Below, one piece after another: positions 17,308-24,581 of a stretch of 64,000 bases of DNA. Numbering within the stretch: position 1 is the first letter of the stretch; the number at the start of each line of letters is the position of its first letter. The notes under the pieces were generated by a model. It had not been told where the DNA came from and made no database searches. It was given only the letters and a program-made list of their open reading frames with translations. A program made the translations under genes and the position numbers. The stretch lies in NCBI GenBank assembly GCA_020634455.1, contig JACKBQ010000002.1, positions 620,001 to 684,000 of the forward strand, in the 5' to 3' direction. The stretch comes from Ardenticatenaceae bacterium. GTDB taxonomy: Bacteria > Chloroflexota > Anaerolineae > Promineifilales > Promineifilaceae.

Positions 17308-17335
17308 AGGCAGGCCGGGCACGCCCGGCCTGCCT
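17308..17335 (+). terminator. Strong hairpin between receptor and permease genes
   Basis: A 12-bp GC-rich perfect stem (GGCAGGCCGGGC and its complement) with a 2-nt centre is followed by TTTAAG. It probably limits read-through or protects the receptor mRNA, as in mal operons. Confidence 0.7.
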
Positions 17336-17348
17336 TTAAGGTGATACC

Positions 17349-18932
17349 GTGTCTGACAGGGTTTCCTCACAACTCCCCAAAGCCAGGGTGTCGGCGTTGT
17401 CGCCATTTTTGCGCCTGGTTTTTTTGCTGGCTGTGGACAGTACGGCCGTTTACTTCCTCATCCGGGTCATTTCTTTTGGCTACTACCCCCTGGCCGCCGC
17501 TACGTTTGTCGTCCTCGTGGTGGTCAACGTCATCCTGCTGCACCGCAAGGCATACCCCATCCGCTGGATGGTGGTGGGCCTGGTGCTCATGGCCATGTTT
17601 ACCATCTACCCCATCCTCTTCACCATCTGGGTCTCCTTCACCAACTACGGCGAAGGCCATCTCATCACCCAGGAGCAGGCCATTGACCAGATTTTGGACG
17701 AGAAATATTTGCCGGAGACGGGCCGCGCCTACAGCTGGACCGCCTACAAATCGGCCGACGGCGACTATGTGCTCTGGCTGCAAGATGCCGATGGTGCGGG
17801 CTATTTGGCCGTGCCTGGTGAACCGCTCACCCAGCCGCAGCCGGGCGAAGCTGGCCTGAGCGCGCTGGATGACAAAGGCATCCCAGAAACGATAAAAGGG
17901 TACAACCGGCTGAACACCATCCTGGCCACGACGGATCAAAATCTGCCCAACATTTTGTTTGGCGAGGCGGGCAGCACCATCCAGATTCGCTCGCCCAAGG
18001 AAGCGGCCGAATTGCTGCCGCTGTACGAATACGACGCTGAACGCGACGCCATGATCAGCCAGGAGACGGGGGTTGTTTTTCAAAACATTCGCGGCACCTT
18101 TTCAGCGCCCGACGGCACGGCGCTGCGGCCGGGCTTTGTCGAGACAATCCAGTTTGCTAACTTCCGCGAATTTTTTACCAGCCCGGCGTTACGCGGCCCG
18201 CTGGTGCGCATCATCACCTGGAACTTTGCTTTTGCCATCTTGAGCCTGGTCTTCAACTTTGCTCTGGGCTTGGCGATTGCCATCATGTTTAACGAGCGCA
18301 ACTTCCCGTTTAAGAAGCTGATTCGCTCCTTGCTGATTATCCCCTACACGGTTCCGGCGCTGCTGACCATTTTGATTTGGCGCGGCATGTTGAACCCGGA
18401 GCTGGGCGTGATTGACCGCTTTTTGGAGAATCTGCTCGGCTGGGCACCACCCTGGTTCACCGACCAATGGTGGGCCAAAGTTGCCATCTTGCTCATTAAT
18501 TTGTGGCTGAGCTATCCGTACTTCATGCTCATTTGCAGCGGGGCGCTGCAATCCATCTCGGAAGATTATTATTCGGCGGCGCAGGTGGATGGAGCCAGCC
18601 CCTGGCAGCAATTCTGGCAAATTACCCTGCCGCTGCTGCTGGTGGCGGTGGGGCCACTGCTGATCGCTTCGTTGATTTTTAACTTCAACAACTTCAACCT
18701 GATCTACATTTTTAACGCGGGCGGGCCGCCCATGGCCGGTACCCCCACACCTGCGGGGCATACCGACATTTTGATCAGCTACGTGTACAACCTGGCGTTT
18801 ACCGCCAGCCGGGGGGTGAACTACGGCTTTGCCGCCGCGATTACGATGGCCATCTTCTTCATCGTGGGCACGATTACCCTTTTGCAGTTCCGCTACACCA
18901 ACATGTGGGAGGAGGTGAGCGAAAATGTCTAG
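17349..18932 (+). CDS. ganP: Sugar ABC transporter permease, MalF/GanP-like
   Basis: The 527-residue membrane protein has three N-terminal helices. A large extracytoplasmic insertion (about residues 105-270), corresponding to the P2 loop of MalF, precedes the binding-protein-dependent permease core with the EAA motif (YYSAAQVDGASPWQQFWQITLP, near residue 405). Its length matches E. coli MalF (514) rather than short sugar permeases (about 300). The start is GTG 17349 with AAGGTGAT before it. The end overlaps the next gene by 8 nt. The symbol follows functional analogy to B. subtilis ganP. Confidence 0.88.
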   Translation: MSDRVSSQLPKARVSALSPFLRLVFLLAVDSTAVYFLIRVISFGYYPLAAATFVVLVVVNVILLHRKAYPIRWMVVGLVLMAMFTIYPILFTIWVSFTNYGEGHLITQEQAIDQILDEKYLPETGRAYSWTAYKSADGDYVLWLQDADGAGYLAVPGEPLTQPQPGEAGLSALDDKGIPETIKGYNRLNTILATTDQNLPNILFGEAGSTIQIRSPKEAAELLPLYEYDAERDAMISQETGVVFQNIRGTFSAPDGTALRPGFVETIQFANFREFFTSPALRGPLVRIITWNFAFAILSLVFNFALGLAIAIMFNERNFPFKKLIRSLLIIPYTVPALLTILIWRGMLNPELGVIDRFLENLLGWAPPWFTDQWWAKVAILLINLWLSYPYFMLICSGALQSISEDYYSAAQVDGASPWQQFWQITLPLLLVAVGPLLIASLIFNFNNFNLIYIFNAGGPPMAGTPTPAGHTDILISYVYNLAFTASRGVNYGFAAAITMAIFFIVGTITLLQFRYTNMWEEVSENV

Positions 18933-19818
18933 CACGGTTCCACTGCGACGCTTGCAATCCTCCATGAAGGCCCGGCGCACGATCAGCGTGGGCCTGCGCC
19001 TGATTGTGGCGCTCTTTCTGATTGTCTTCTCGGTGTTTCCCATCCTCTGGGTGATTTCGGCCTCGCTGAACCCGACGGGGTCGCTGGCCACGCAGAAGCT
19101 CATCCCTGACAATCCTGGGTTCGATAACTACCGGGTTTTGCTGACCTCTGGCGAGTTTCCGTTCTGGGTCTGGTTTGGCAACTCGCTCAAGATTGCTTCG
19201 ATCACTTCGGTGCTGTCGCTGGCGATTACCACAACGGCCGCTTACGCTTTTTCGCGGTTTCGGTTTAACGGCCGTAAAACCATGCTTAAAGGGATTCTCC
19301 TCATCCAGGTATTTCCCGCGCTGCTGGCCATTGTGGCGGTCTTTTTGATGATCTCCCAGGTGGGCGATGTCTTCGCGGGCATTGGCCTGAACACCCACGG
19401 CAGCCTCATCCTGGTTTACCTGGGCGGCGCGATGGGCATCAACATCTGGCTGATGAAGGGTTTTCTGGATACGATTCCGCGCGAGATTGACGAGTCGGCC
19501 ATGGTGGAAGGGGCAACTGACTGGCAAATTTTCACCCGGCTCATCCTGCCTCTGCTACGGCCGATTCTCATCGTCATCCTCATTTTGAACTACATCAACA
19601 TCTATGGCGAATTTATTCTGGCGCGGGTGCTGCTGAAGAGCAACGAGCAGTACACGCTGATGGTGGGCTTGCAGGTGTTTGCCGGGGCGCAGTTTAACCA
19701 GCGCTGGGGCGTGTTTGCCGCCGGGGCACTGATTGGCGCACTGCCGATTATGATTATTTATCTGCTGCTGCAAGACCAGATTGTAGGTGGGTTGACACAG
19801 GGGGCTGTGAAGGAATGA
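18925..19818 (+). CDS. ganQ: Sugar ABC transporter permease, MalG/GanQ-like
   Basis: The 297-residue partner permease has six predicted helices and the MalG-type EAA loop (EIDESAMVEGATDWQIFTRLILPLL, residues about 190-212). It begins inside the end of the previous gene and overlaps the galactanase start by 4 nt (ATGA), so the transporter and enzyme genes are translationally coupled. No ATPase gene is in the operon; an MsmX/MsmK-type shared ATPase encoded elsewhere is the likely partner. Confidence 0.88.
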   Translation: MSSTVPLRRLQSSMKARRTISVGLRLIVALFLIVFSVFPILWVISASLNPTGSLATQKLIPDNPGFDNYRVLLTSGEFPFWVWFGNSLKIASITSVLSLAITTTAAYAFSRFRFNGRKTMLKGILLIQVFPALLAIVAVFLMISQVGDVFAGIGLNTHGSLILVYLGGAMGINIWLMKGFLDTIPREIDESAMVEGATDWQIFTRLILPLLRPILIVILILNYINIYGEFILARVLLKSNEQYTLMVGLQVFAGAQFNQRWGVFAAGALIGALPIMIIYLLLQDQIVGGLTQGAVKE

Positions 19819-21665
19819 AGCATCCGCAGATTACGCAGATTGCACAGATTTTAGTTTTTGGAGTGATTGTGACTCTTGTCGGTTGCCGGACTGAGATGGA
19901 GAGTGAGAGTACGGCCGTTTCCACCCCCCAACCTGCCCCTGCTCCAACCGTCGAAGCAACCGCTGAACCCACGGCCGAATCGACCCCGCTGCCCACGCCA
20001 GCGCCAACCGTGGTCCCCATGCCGGAGGCCAATGCTCCGTTTTACCTCGGTCTGGATTTGTCCTACGTCAACGAAATGGACGACTGTGGTGCGGTGTACC
20101 TGGACAATGGCCAATCCCGCGATGCGTATGAACTGTTCGCCGACCACGGGGCCAACCTGGTGCGCGCCCGGCTGTGGCACACCCCCGATTGGACCGACTA
20201 CAGCACCTTGCCAGATGTGACCAAAACATTCCACCGCGCCAAAGAGGCAGGCATGGCCACCCTGCTCTCCATCCACTACTCCGACAACTGGGCCGACCCC
20301 GGCAAGCAGCAAATCCCTGCCGCCTGGGCCGATCTGACCGAAGCAGAACTGCCGGATGCGCTCTACCAATACACCTACGACGTGCTTAGCGAGCTGTACG
20401 CCCAGGGGGTGCTGCCCAACTTCATCCAGATTGGCAACGAGACCAACGCCGGGCTGGTGAAAAGAGTGGATGGGCTGGATTGGCCGCGTGACGCCCAGCT
20501 GTTTAATGCGGGCATTCGCGCCGTGCGCACCATTGCCGCCGAGACCAACAGCAATCCCAAAATTGTGCTGCACGTGGCCCAGCCAGAAAACGCCAGCTGG
20601 TGGTTCCGTGAAGCGGCCCAGCACGGCATCACCGATTTTGACGTGATTGGCCTGTCTTACTACCCGCAGTGGAGCCAGCTCTCGCCGGTGGACGTGGGCG
20701 CGTTTACCACCTATCTGCGCCAGACCTTTGGCAAAGATGTCATGATTGTGGAGACCGCTTACCCCTGGACGTTTGATGCCGCCGAAGAAACGGCCGATAA
20801 CATCCTCAACCAGGGCATACGCGGCTACGGCATCTCGCCTGCGGGCCAGCGCCAGTTTTTGGTGGATTTGTCGCAGAGCCTGATCAGCAACGGCGGCCTG
20901 GGCGTGGTTTATTGGGAACCGGCCTGGGTCTCCACGCAGTGCACCACCCGCTGGGGCCAGGGGTCGCATTGGGAAAATGCCACCTTTTTTGACTTCCAAA
21001 ACGGCAACGAGCTGCACGAAGGCGTTGAGTTCCTCAGCTATCCCTACCTGTACCCAACCGAACTGGCCGATGGCGTGATCGAAGCCAGCTACGGCGACCC
21101 GCTTTTGACCGATGCGGCTGGCGACAATTTTATGCAGTTCCCCCACCTGGACCTGCTCGATTTGTACGTGCGCGACGACGCGGATGCCATCTACCTGGCG
21201 GTGACGGTGGCTGAAGACGTGCACGCTGCCGGGTGGGGCCAGTTCATGATCTACCTGGACACCAGCGAAGATGCGCAGGGTGGGGCGGTGGATGTGGACA
21301 ACCGGCCCATCACCGTAACCGCGCCGTACCTGCCCGAATTCCGCCTGGATTTGCGCGTGATGGATTGGAAGGGCACGGCGGGCAGCAGCTTTGAGTTTTA
21401 CGCCTGGGACGGCAGCGCGTGGCAAAATCCGGCCTTGCCAGTTGGTACGGCAATCCAGCCCGGCCCACCATCGGTGATTGAGCTAACGTTGCCCAAGGTG
21501 CTGCTGGGTGACCCGGCGTTTGTGAACGTGGCCGTGGTCAGCACGGGGCGGGGGCGCGCCCACACCGCCGGGGATGTGCTGGGTAGCAGCAACCCCATCA
21601 CCGACTGGGCAGAGGCCGTCAGTTTGGATCTGTTTGCGCATTACGCTCTGGGGTCAAAACCTTGA
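19815..21665 (+). CDS. ganB: GH53 endo-beta-1,4-galactanase lipoprotein with C-terminal beta-sandwich
   Basis: The 616-residue protein should cut galactan side chains of pectin outside the cell. A short N-terminal signal (MKHPQITQIAQILVFG) ends in the lipobox LVGC, followed by a Thr/Pro linker to about residue 73. The GH53 barrel (about 75-430) starts FYLGLDLSYVNEM. Its acid/base Glu is in IGNETNAG near residue 209 and its nucleophile in IVETAYPW near residue 312. The final about 180 residues form an uncharacterised beta-rich, possibly carbohydrate-binding (CBM9/DOMON-like) domain. The start is coupled (ATGA) to the permease stop. The first codons are made of a dispersed repeat with the period CAGATT. 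Confidence 0.9.
   Translation: MKHPQITQIAQILVFGVIVTLVGCRTEMESESTAVSTPQPAPAPTVEATAEPTAESTPLPTPAPTVVPMPEANAPFYLGLDLSYVNEMDDCGAVYLDNGQSRDAYELFADHGANLVRARLWHTPDWTDYSTLPDVTKTFHRAKEAGMATLLSIHYSDNWADPGKQQIPAAWADLTEAELPDALYQYTYDVLSELYAQGVLPNFIQIGNETNAGLVKRVDGLDWPRDAQLFNAGIRAVRTIAAETNSNPKIVLHVAQPENASWWFREAAQHGITDFDVIGLSYYPQWSQLSPVDVGAFTTYLRQTFGKDVMIVETAYPWTFDAAEETADNILNQGIRGYGISPAGQRQFLVDLSQSLISNGGLGVVYWEPAWVSTQCTTRWGQGSHWENATFFDFQNGNELHEGVEFLSYPYLYPTELADGVIEASYGDPLLTDAAGDNFMQFPHLDLLDLYVRDDADAIYLAVTVAEDVHAAGWGQFMIYLDTSEDAQGGAVDVDNRPITVTAPYLPEFRLDLRVMDWKGTAGSSFEFYAWDGSAWQNPALPVGTAIQPGPPSVIELTLPKVLLGDPAFVNVAVVSTGRGRAHTAGDVLGSSNPITDWAEAVSLDLFAHYALGSKP
19821..19851. repeat. Dispersed CAGATT-type repeat inside the galactanase signal peptide
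   Basis: Three near-copies of CGCAGATT/CACAGATT encode PQITQIAQI. The same kind of sequence appears non-coding at about 7635-7655 and 26285-26305. Confidence 0.65.
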
Positions 21666-21761
21666 CCAATTTTCATTGATTTTTACGCAATTGTTTAGCG
21701 ATGTGTAACTGGTAGCGTGTTTCGCTGGGGCAAAAGGTCTGGAACGCTTTGGGTTCTGGGG

Positions 21762-22226
21762 TTAGCCCGCGGGCACGAGCGATCCTTTGCTGTAATCAAA
21801 GGAGATGATGCGGTTGGGCGTCACTTCGATGATGACGGGTTCCCACTTGGCGGCGAGCTGCTGGGCGTAGGCGTCGCCGTGTTGGCCGATGTACCGCTCA
21901 AAAATGGTGATCCGTTTGTGGGCGGCGTTTTGGGTGTCGAGAACGGCCGTACCCATCACCATCACCCCCGCGTACGGCATCGTGTTGCTGTCAATCAGCA
22001 CCGTCACCTGCGGGTTACGCTGGATGTTCTTCACCTTTTGCGTGATGGTCTGCGTGCTCAGCAGCAGCTTCCCGTCCCGGTATTCATACCAAATGGGGAT
22101 GGTGTGGATGGTGCCATCGGCGTTGTGCGTGCTCAGCCGTGCCAGCAGCGGCTGAGCCAAAAACGCAGCCAGCTCTGCCTTAGAAAAACCGGGAACTTGA
22201 GGATATCGTTTCACTTCTTCCATCAT
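21762..22226 (-). CDS. PPOX-class FMN/F420-binding split-barrel protein
   Basis: The 154-residue protein matches the pyridoxamine-phosphate-oxidase-like split barrel. It has LLARLSTHNADGTIHTIPIWYEYRDGKLLLST near the N-terminus, KVKNIQRNPQVTVLID in the middle and a basic strand VIIEVTPNRIISFDY at the end. Members bind FMN or F420 and reduce diverse compounds; the substrate is unknown. Two consecutive ATG codons (22226 and 22223) follow AGGAA. It is the last gene of a minus-strand run of small genes. Confidence 0.82.
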   Translation of the reverse strand: MMEEVKRYPQVPGFSKAELAAFLAQPLLARLSTHNADGTIHTIPIWYEYRDGKLLLSTQTITQKVKNIQRNPQVTVLIDSNTMPYAGVMVMGTAVLDTQNAAHKRITIFERYIGQHGDAYAQQLAAKWEPVIIEVTPNRIISFDYSKGSLVPAG

Positions 22227-22239
22227 CTTTTTCCTGTGG

Positions 22240-22276
22240 AAATGGGACGCTGATTAACGCGGATGACGCGGATTTT
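22240..22276. repeat. Short CGCGGAT-type dispersed repeat
   Basis: ACGCTGATTAACGCGGATGACGCGGATTTTG is composed of repeated (A)ACGCGGAT units. It lies in the gap between two minus-strand genes. Confidence 0.5.
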
Positions 22277-22288
22277 GTTCTTCATGTT

Positions 22289-22837
22289 TTACTCCTCGGA
22301 GATGTGCAGTGCCCAGATTTCGGGATACAGCTCCTGGAACGCCAGCCAGGTGTCCCGCTCGATGGCCGGGTCGTTGGAGCGCACAACGTTGAGCGAGATT
22401 TGCAGGTTTTTAAGCGCGGTATCAAACTGGCTTTTGGTGCAGCCGTACGCTTCGATGGCTTCATGGCGCAGGCTGGTGGTTTCCCACGGCTCATTGCGAA
22501 TCATCTCAAACACGTGGCCGGCCAACGAATTAAGCTGGCTGACGGGTTTGTAGGCGGCGGGGAAGTGCGTGTGGCGCAGGTAGTCCATTGTCATGAGCAC
22601 GGCCAGACCACCCTTGATTTTGCCGTAGAAAATCTCGTCGGGGAAGGTGGCGGGCAGGCGATTTTTCCAGGTCCAAACGGCCGTAATCTTAGGACCCCAG
22701 CCAGTTTCACCTTCCACCTTTTCTGGCAAGTCTACCTGCTCCCACAGCGAGGGCAGGCCGCTTTTTTCGCTGGCGAAAATCGTGCAAATTTGCAATTCAC
22801 GAACTAAAGTGCGGGCTTCTTCAAATGTTTTGATCAT
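22289..22837 (-). CDS. AlkZ-related winged-helix-like protein
   Basis: The 182-residue soluble protein resembles the AlkZ-related family (partial relatives of HTH_42 DNA glycosylases). It has an N-terminal IFASEKSGLPSLWEQV, a central WTWKNRLPATFPDEIFYGKIKGG and a C-terminal winged-helix-like stretch with TALKNLQISLNVV. The catalytic Gln-x-Asp/Gln motif of true AlkZ glycosylases is not evident, so a repair activity is not shown. No operon partner of known function is present. A distant unrelated fold is possible. Confidence 0.5.
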   Translation of the reverse strand: MIKTFEEARTLVRELQICTIFASEKSGLPSLWEQVDLPEKVEGETGWGPKITAVWTWKNRLPATFPDEIFYGKIKGGLAVLMTMDYLRHTHFPAAYKPVSQLNSLAGHVFEMIRNEPWETTSLRHEAIEAYGCTKSQFDTALKNLQISLNVVRSNDPAIERDTWLAFQELYPEIWALHISEE

Positions 22838-22910
22838 CTGGTTTTACCTTACCCACCCGGAGGTTCCGAACCTACGGGTGGGTGTCTCTCCAATCACAGC
22901 AAAGATGCGT

Positions 22911-23369
22911 TTACGCACTTAGCTTTTCAACAATCTTCTGAATGCGCCGCTCGCGGGTTTCTTGCGCTTTGGCCTCGACCACCTGCCGCACGTACTCCTT
23001 GCGCATGGAGGGCGCGGCGTTCTCAAAGGCAGCGAGCGCGTTGGACGCACTCAGCGCCGCCATCAAATCATCGGGAATTTCCACGGTGCGCGGTTCCAGA
23101 TCAAGCGCTACGGTCACGTCGGCTTCTTCGCCGCCCGCCACGCCAGCCGCTTCCCGGTTCTTGGCGCTGAGCGCAATCATAAATTTGCCGTCCATCACCG
23201 CCACGGCGCTGGGATAAGTGTAGTTGTTGACCGTCACTTTTACCAGGGGGCGCTTGCCCCCGCCTAACGCTTCAATAACCGTTTCCGGGACCTCAATCCC
23301 GGCGGTGTTTTTGCCTGTTTGCAGAATCGTGGTGTGAAATGTGATCGAATTGGTCGTTGATTTTTCCAT
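22911..23369 (-). CDS. DUF1905/YdeI-OmpD-associated domain protein
   Basis: The 152-residue protein has an N-terminal DUF1905 beta-domain (FHTTILQTGKNTAGIEVPETVIEALGGG) and a C-terminal YdeI-type helical tail (PDDLMAALSASNALAAFENAAPSMRKEYVRQVVEAKAQETRERRIQKIV compressed in residues 98-147). The family is linked in annotation to bacteriocin resistance, but its function is unproven. GGAGATAAAATGG precedes the start at 23369. Confidence 0.8.
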   Translation of the reverse strand: MEKSTTNSITFHTTILQTGKNTAGIEVPETVIEALGGGKRPLVKVTVNNYTYPSAVAVMDGKFMIALSAKNREAAGVAGGEEADVTVALDLEPRTVEIPDDLMAALSASNALAAFENAAPSMRKEYVRQVVEAKAQETRERRIQKIVEKLSA

Positions 23370-23502
23370 TTTATCTCCTGATCGACTTTAATTTTGTGTG
23401 TGGCAGGTGGGGGGAACATCCCCACACCTGTCTCGTTTCAACGGTCCCCGTTGGCATGCCATTTGGAATGTTCTGCGTCCCGTGTGCGCGAAAAACAGTG
23501 CG

Positions 23503-23651
23503 GTAGGGGCGAGGCGGTGGCGAAAAATGTGTGATGGAACGAATCAACTTGTCTCGCCACCGCCTCGCCCTAAATTGCGGTGGCGCGGGCGAGGCAATCG
23601 GAGCGAAGGTTATTTGCTGGGCCAAGATCGTGGCCGATTGCCTCGCCCCTA
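23503..23651. repeat. Long compound inverted repeat bounded by GTAGGGGCGAGGC
   Basis: The outer arms GTAGGGGCGAGGC (23503-23515) and GCCTCGCCCCTAC (about 23639-23651) enclose two hairpins. One has arms GGCGGTGGCG/CGCCACCGCC and the other GAGGCAATCGG/CCGATTGCCTC. It looks like a non-coding mobile-type or structural repeat. Confidence 0.7.
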
Positions 23652-23654
23652 CGG

Positions 23655-23830
23655 TTGATGGTGGTGGAAACGGCCGTTTCCCAACCCCACATTCAAAGTA
23701 GCCGAAAACGCCAACCCCAATGCCATTCGTGTTTGGGCGGGGTCGAGGATGCCGTCGTTCCACAGGCGAGCAGTTGCCAAGTTTCCCACCCAACATTCAC
23801 CCTTACCAAAAATGCTAACCCCAGCACCAA
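23655..23830 (-). pseudogene. Decayed duplicate of the carboxylase 3' end, with a second shorter copy
   Basis: Bases 23655-23790 align, with roughly 80 percent identity by eye, to the last about 130 bases of the carboxylase gene (24594-24720). On the minus strand they still read ATARLWNDGILDPAQTRM and ALGLAFSATLN, against ATARLWDDGILDPAQTRM and ALGLAFSTTLN in the intact gene. Upstream on the same strand (about 23785-23830) a more degenerate third copy of the terminal segment is visible (CCCAACATTCACCC...AAAATGCTAACCCC). No start or complete domain remains. Confidence 0.75.
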
Positions 23831-23860
23831 GGCATGATGAGAACCTGTCACTGGGGTAAG

Positions 23861-24565
23861 TTAAGTACATTGCCACTGAAATGTAATGCCTTCAGAAGTA
23901 CACTCACGTTTACAAAGAAAAACATAGCCTATGCCATCGTCTCCACCAAAGTGGAGAAAATTATAATACTCCAAGTCTTTGTTTGTGAATTGTGCAGGAA
24001 GGCTTCCGTCGAGTTCCGCATCTAATTGTGCGACAAAGATCATTGCACCGTTGCATACAGGGCACTTTGGAGTTTCATTTGTTTGCAGCCAGAGAGGAAC
24101 CCCGCCAATTTTCGTTTTGTCTGAGACAATATCATGAAGATCATCTTCAATTTTGTAATCAGCAGTGTCGATTAGTGGCTCTTTGCTCCTCGTCAATGTC
24201 ACGAAGTAATCAGGATATTCCGAGACGGTTTCGGGTATAAATGTTGTACCCGTATAATTTTGGAGAATCACTTTGTTAGCACCGGAAACGGGATCCCAGG
24301 TCTCACATTGAAGCCACCCCCTCTGATCAAAACTTCCAGGGCACATAAAGATATAGGCCATTTGATAGGTTTTTGAAAAGGGAATGGGGTCACTTAAAGG
24401 AATTTGCGCTAGGAAATCCATATTTTGCCCACACTGTTTGCAAATCGGCCAATCCGGTTTTTCTGAAAAAACAGGACTACCTCCTATTTTCAGAACCATA
24501 TTTTCGATTGGTTCTGTTGCCCTATTTATTTTGCAAATAAAAACATTAACTTGCTGAACTGACAT
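23861..24565 (-). CDS. DUF1963 (YwqG-like) protein in an AT-rich island
   Basis: The 234-residue protein looks like DUF1963. It has two CxxC pairs (CKQCGQNMDFLAQI near residue 38, CPVCNGAMIFVAQL near residue 172) and closing YVFLCKRECTSEG. The function of the family is unknown. Its base composition is clearly more AT-rich than the neighbours and it holds no ACGGCCGT copy. It sits between the intact carboxylase 3' end and the decayed duplicate of that end, suggesting insertion from outside. The start is ATG 24565. Confidence 0.78.
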   Translation of the reverse strand: MSVQQVNVFICKINRATEPIENMVLKIGGSPVFSEKPDWPICKQCGQNMDFLAQIPLSDPIPFSKTYQMAYIFMCPGSFDQRGWLQCETWDPVSGANKVILQNYTGTTFIPETVSEYPDYFVTLTRSKEPLIDTADYKIEDDLHDIVSDKTKIGGVPLWLQTNETPKCPVCNGAMIFVAQLDAELDGSLPAQFTNKDLEYYNFLHFGGDDGIGYVFLCKRECTSEGITFQWQCT

Positions 24566-24581
24566 CTATATTTTCACCTTT

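Noticed and set aside
19851..21425. Minus-strand open frame of 524 codons antisense to the galactanase
   Set aside because: The plus frame has clear GH53 motifs, signal peptide and operon coupling. The antisense product is low-complexity with no domain.
23371..23796. Minus-strand frame of 141 codons in the repeat/pseudogene zone
   Set aside because: It runs through the hairpin repeat and a frame-shifted part of the carboxylase duplicate. No coding character of its own.
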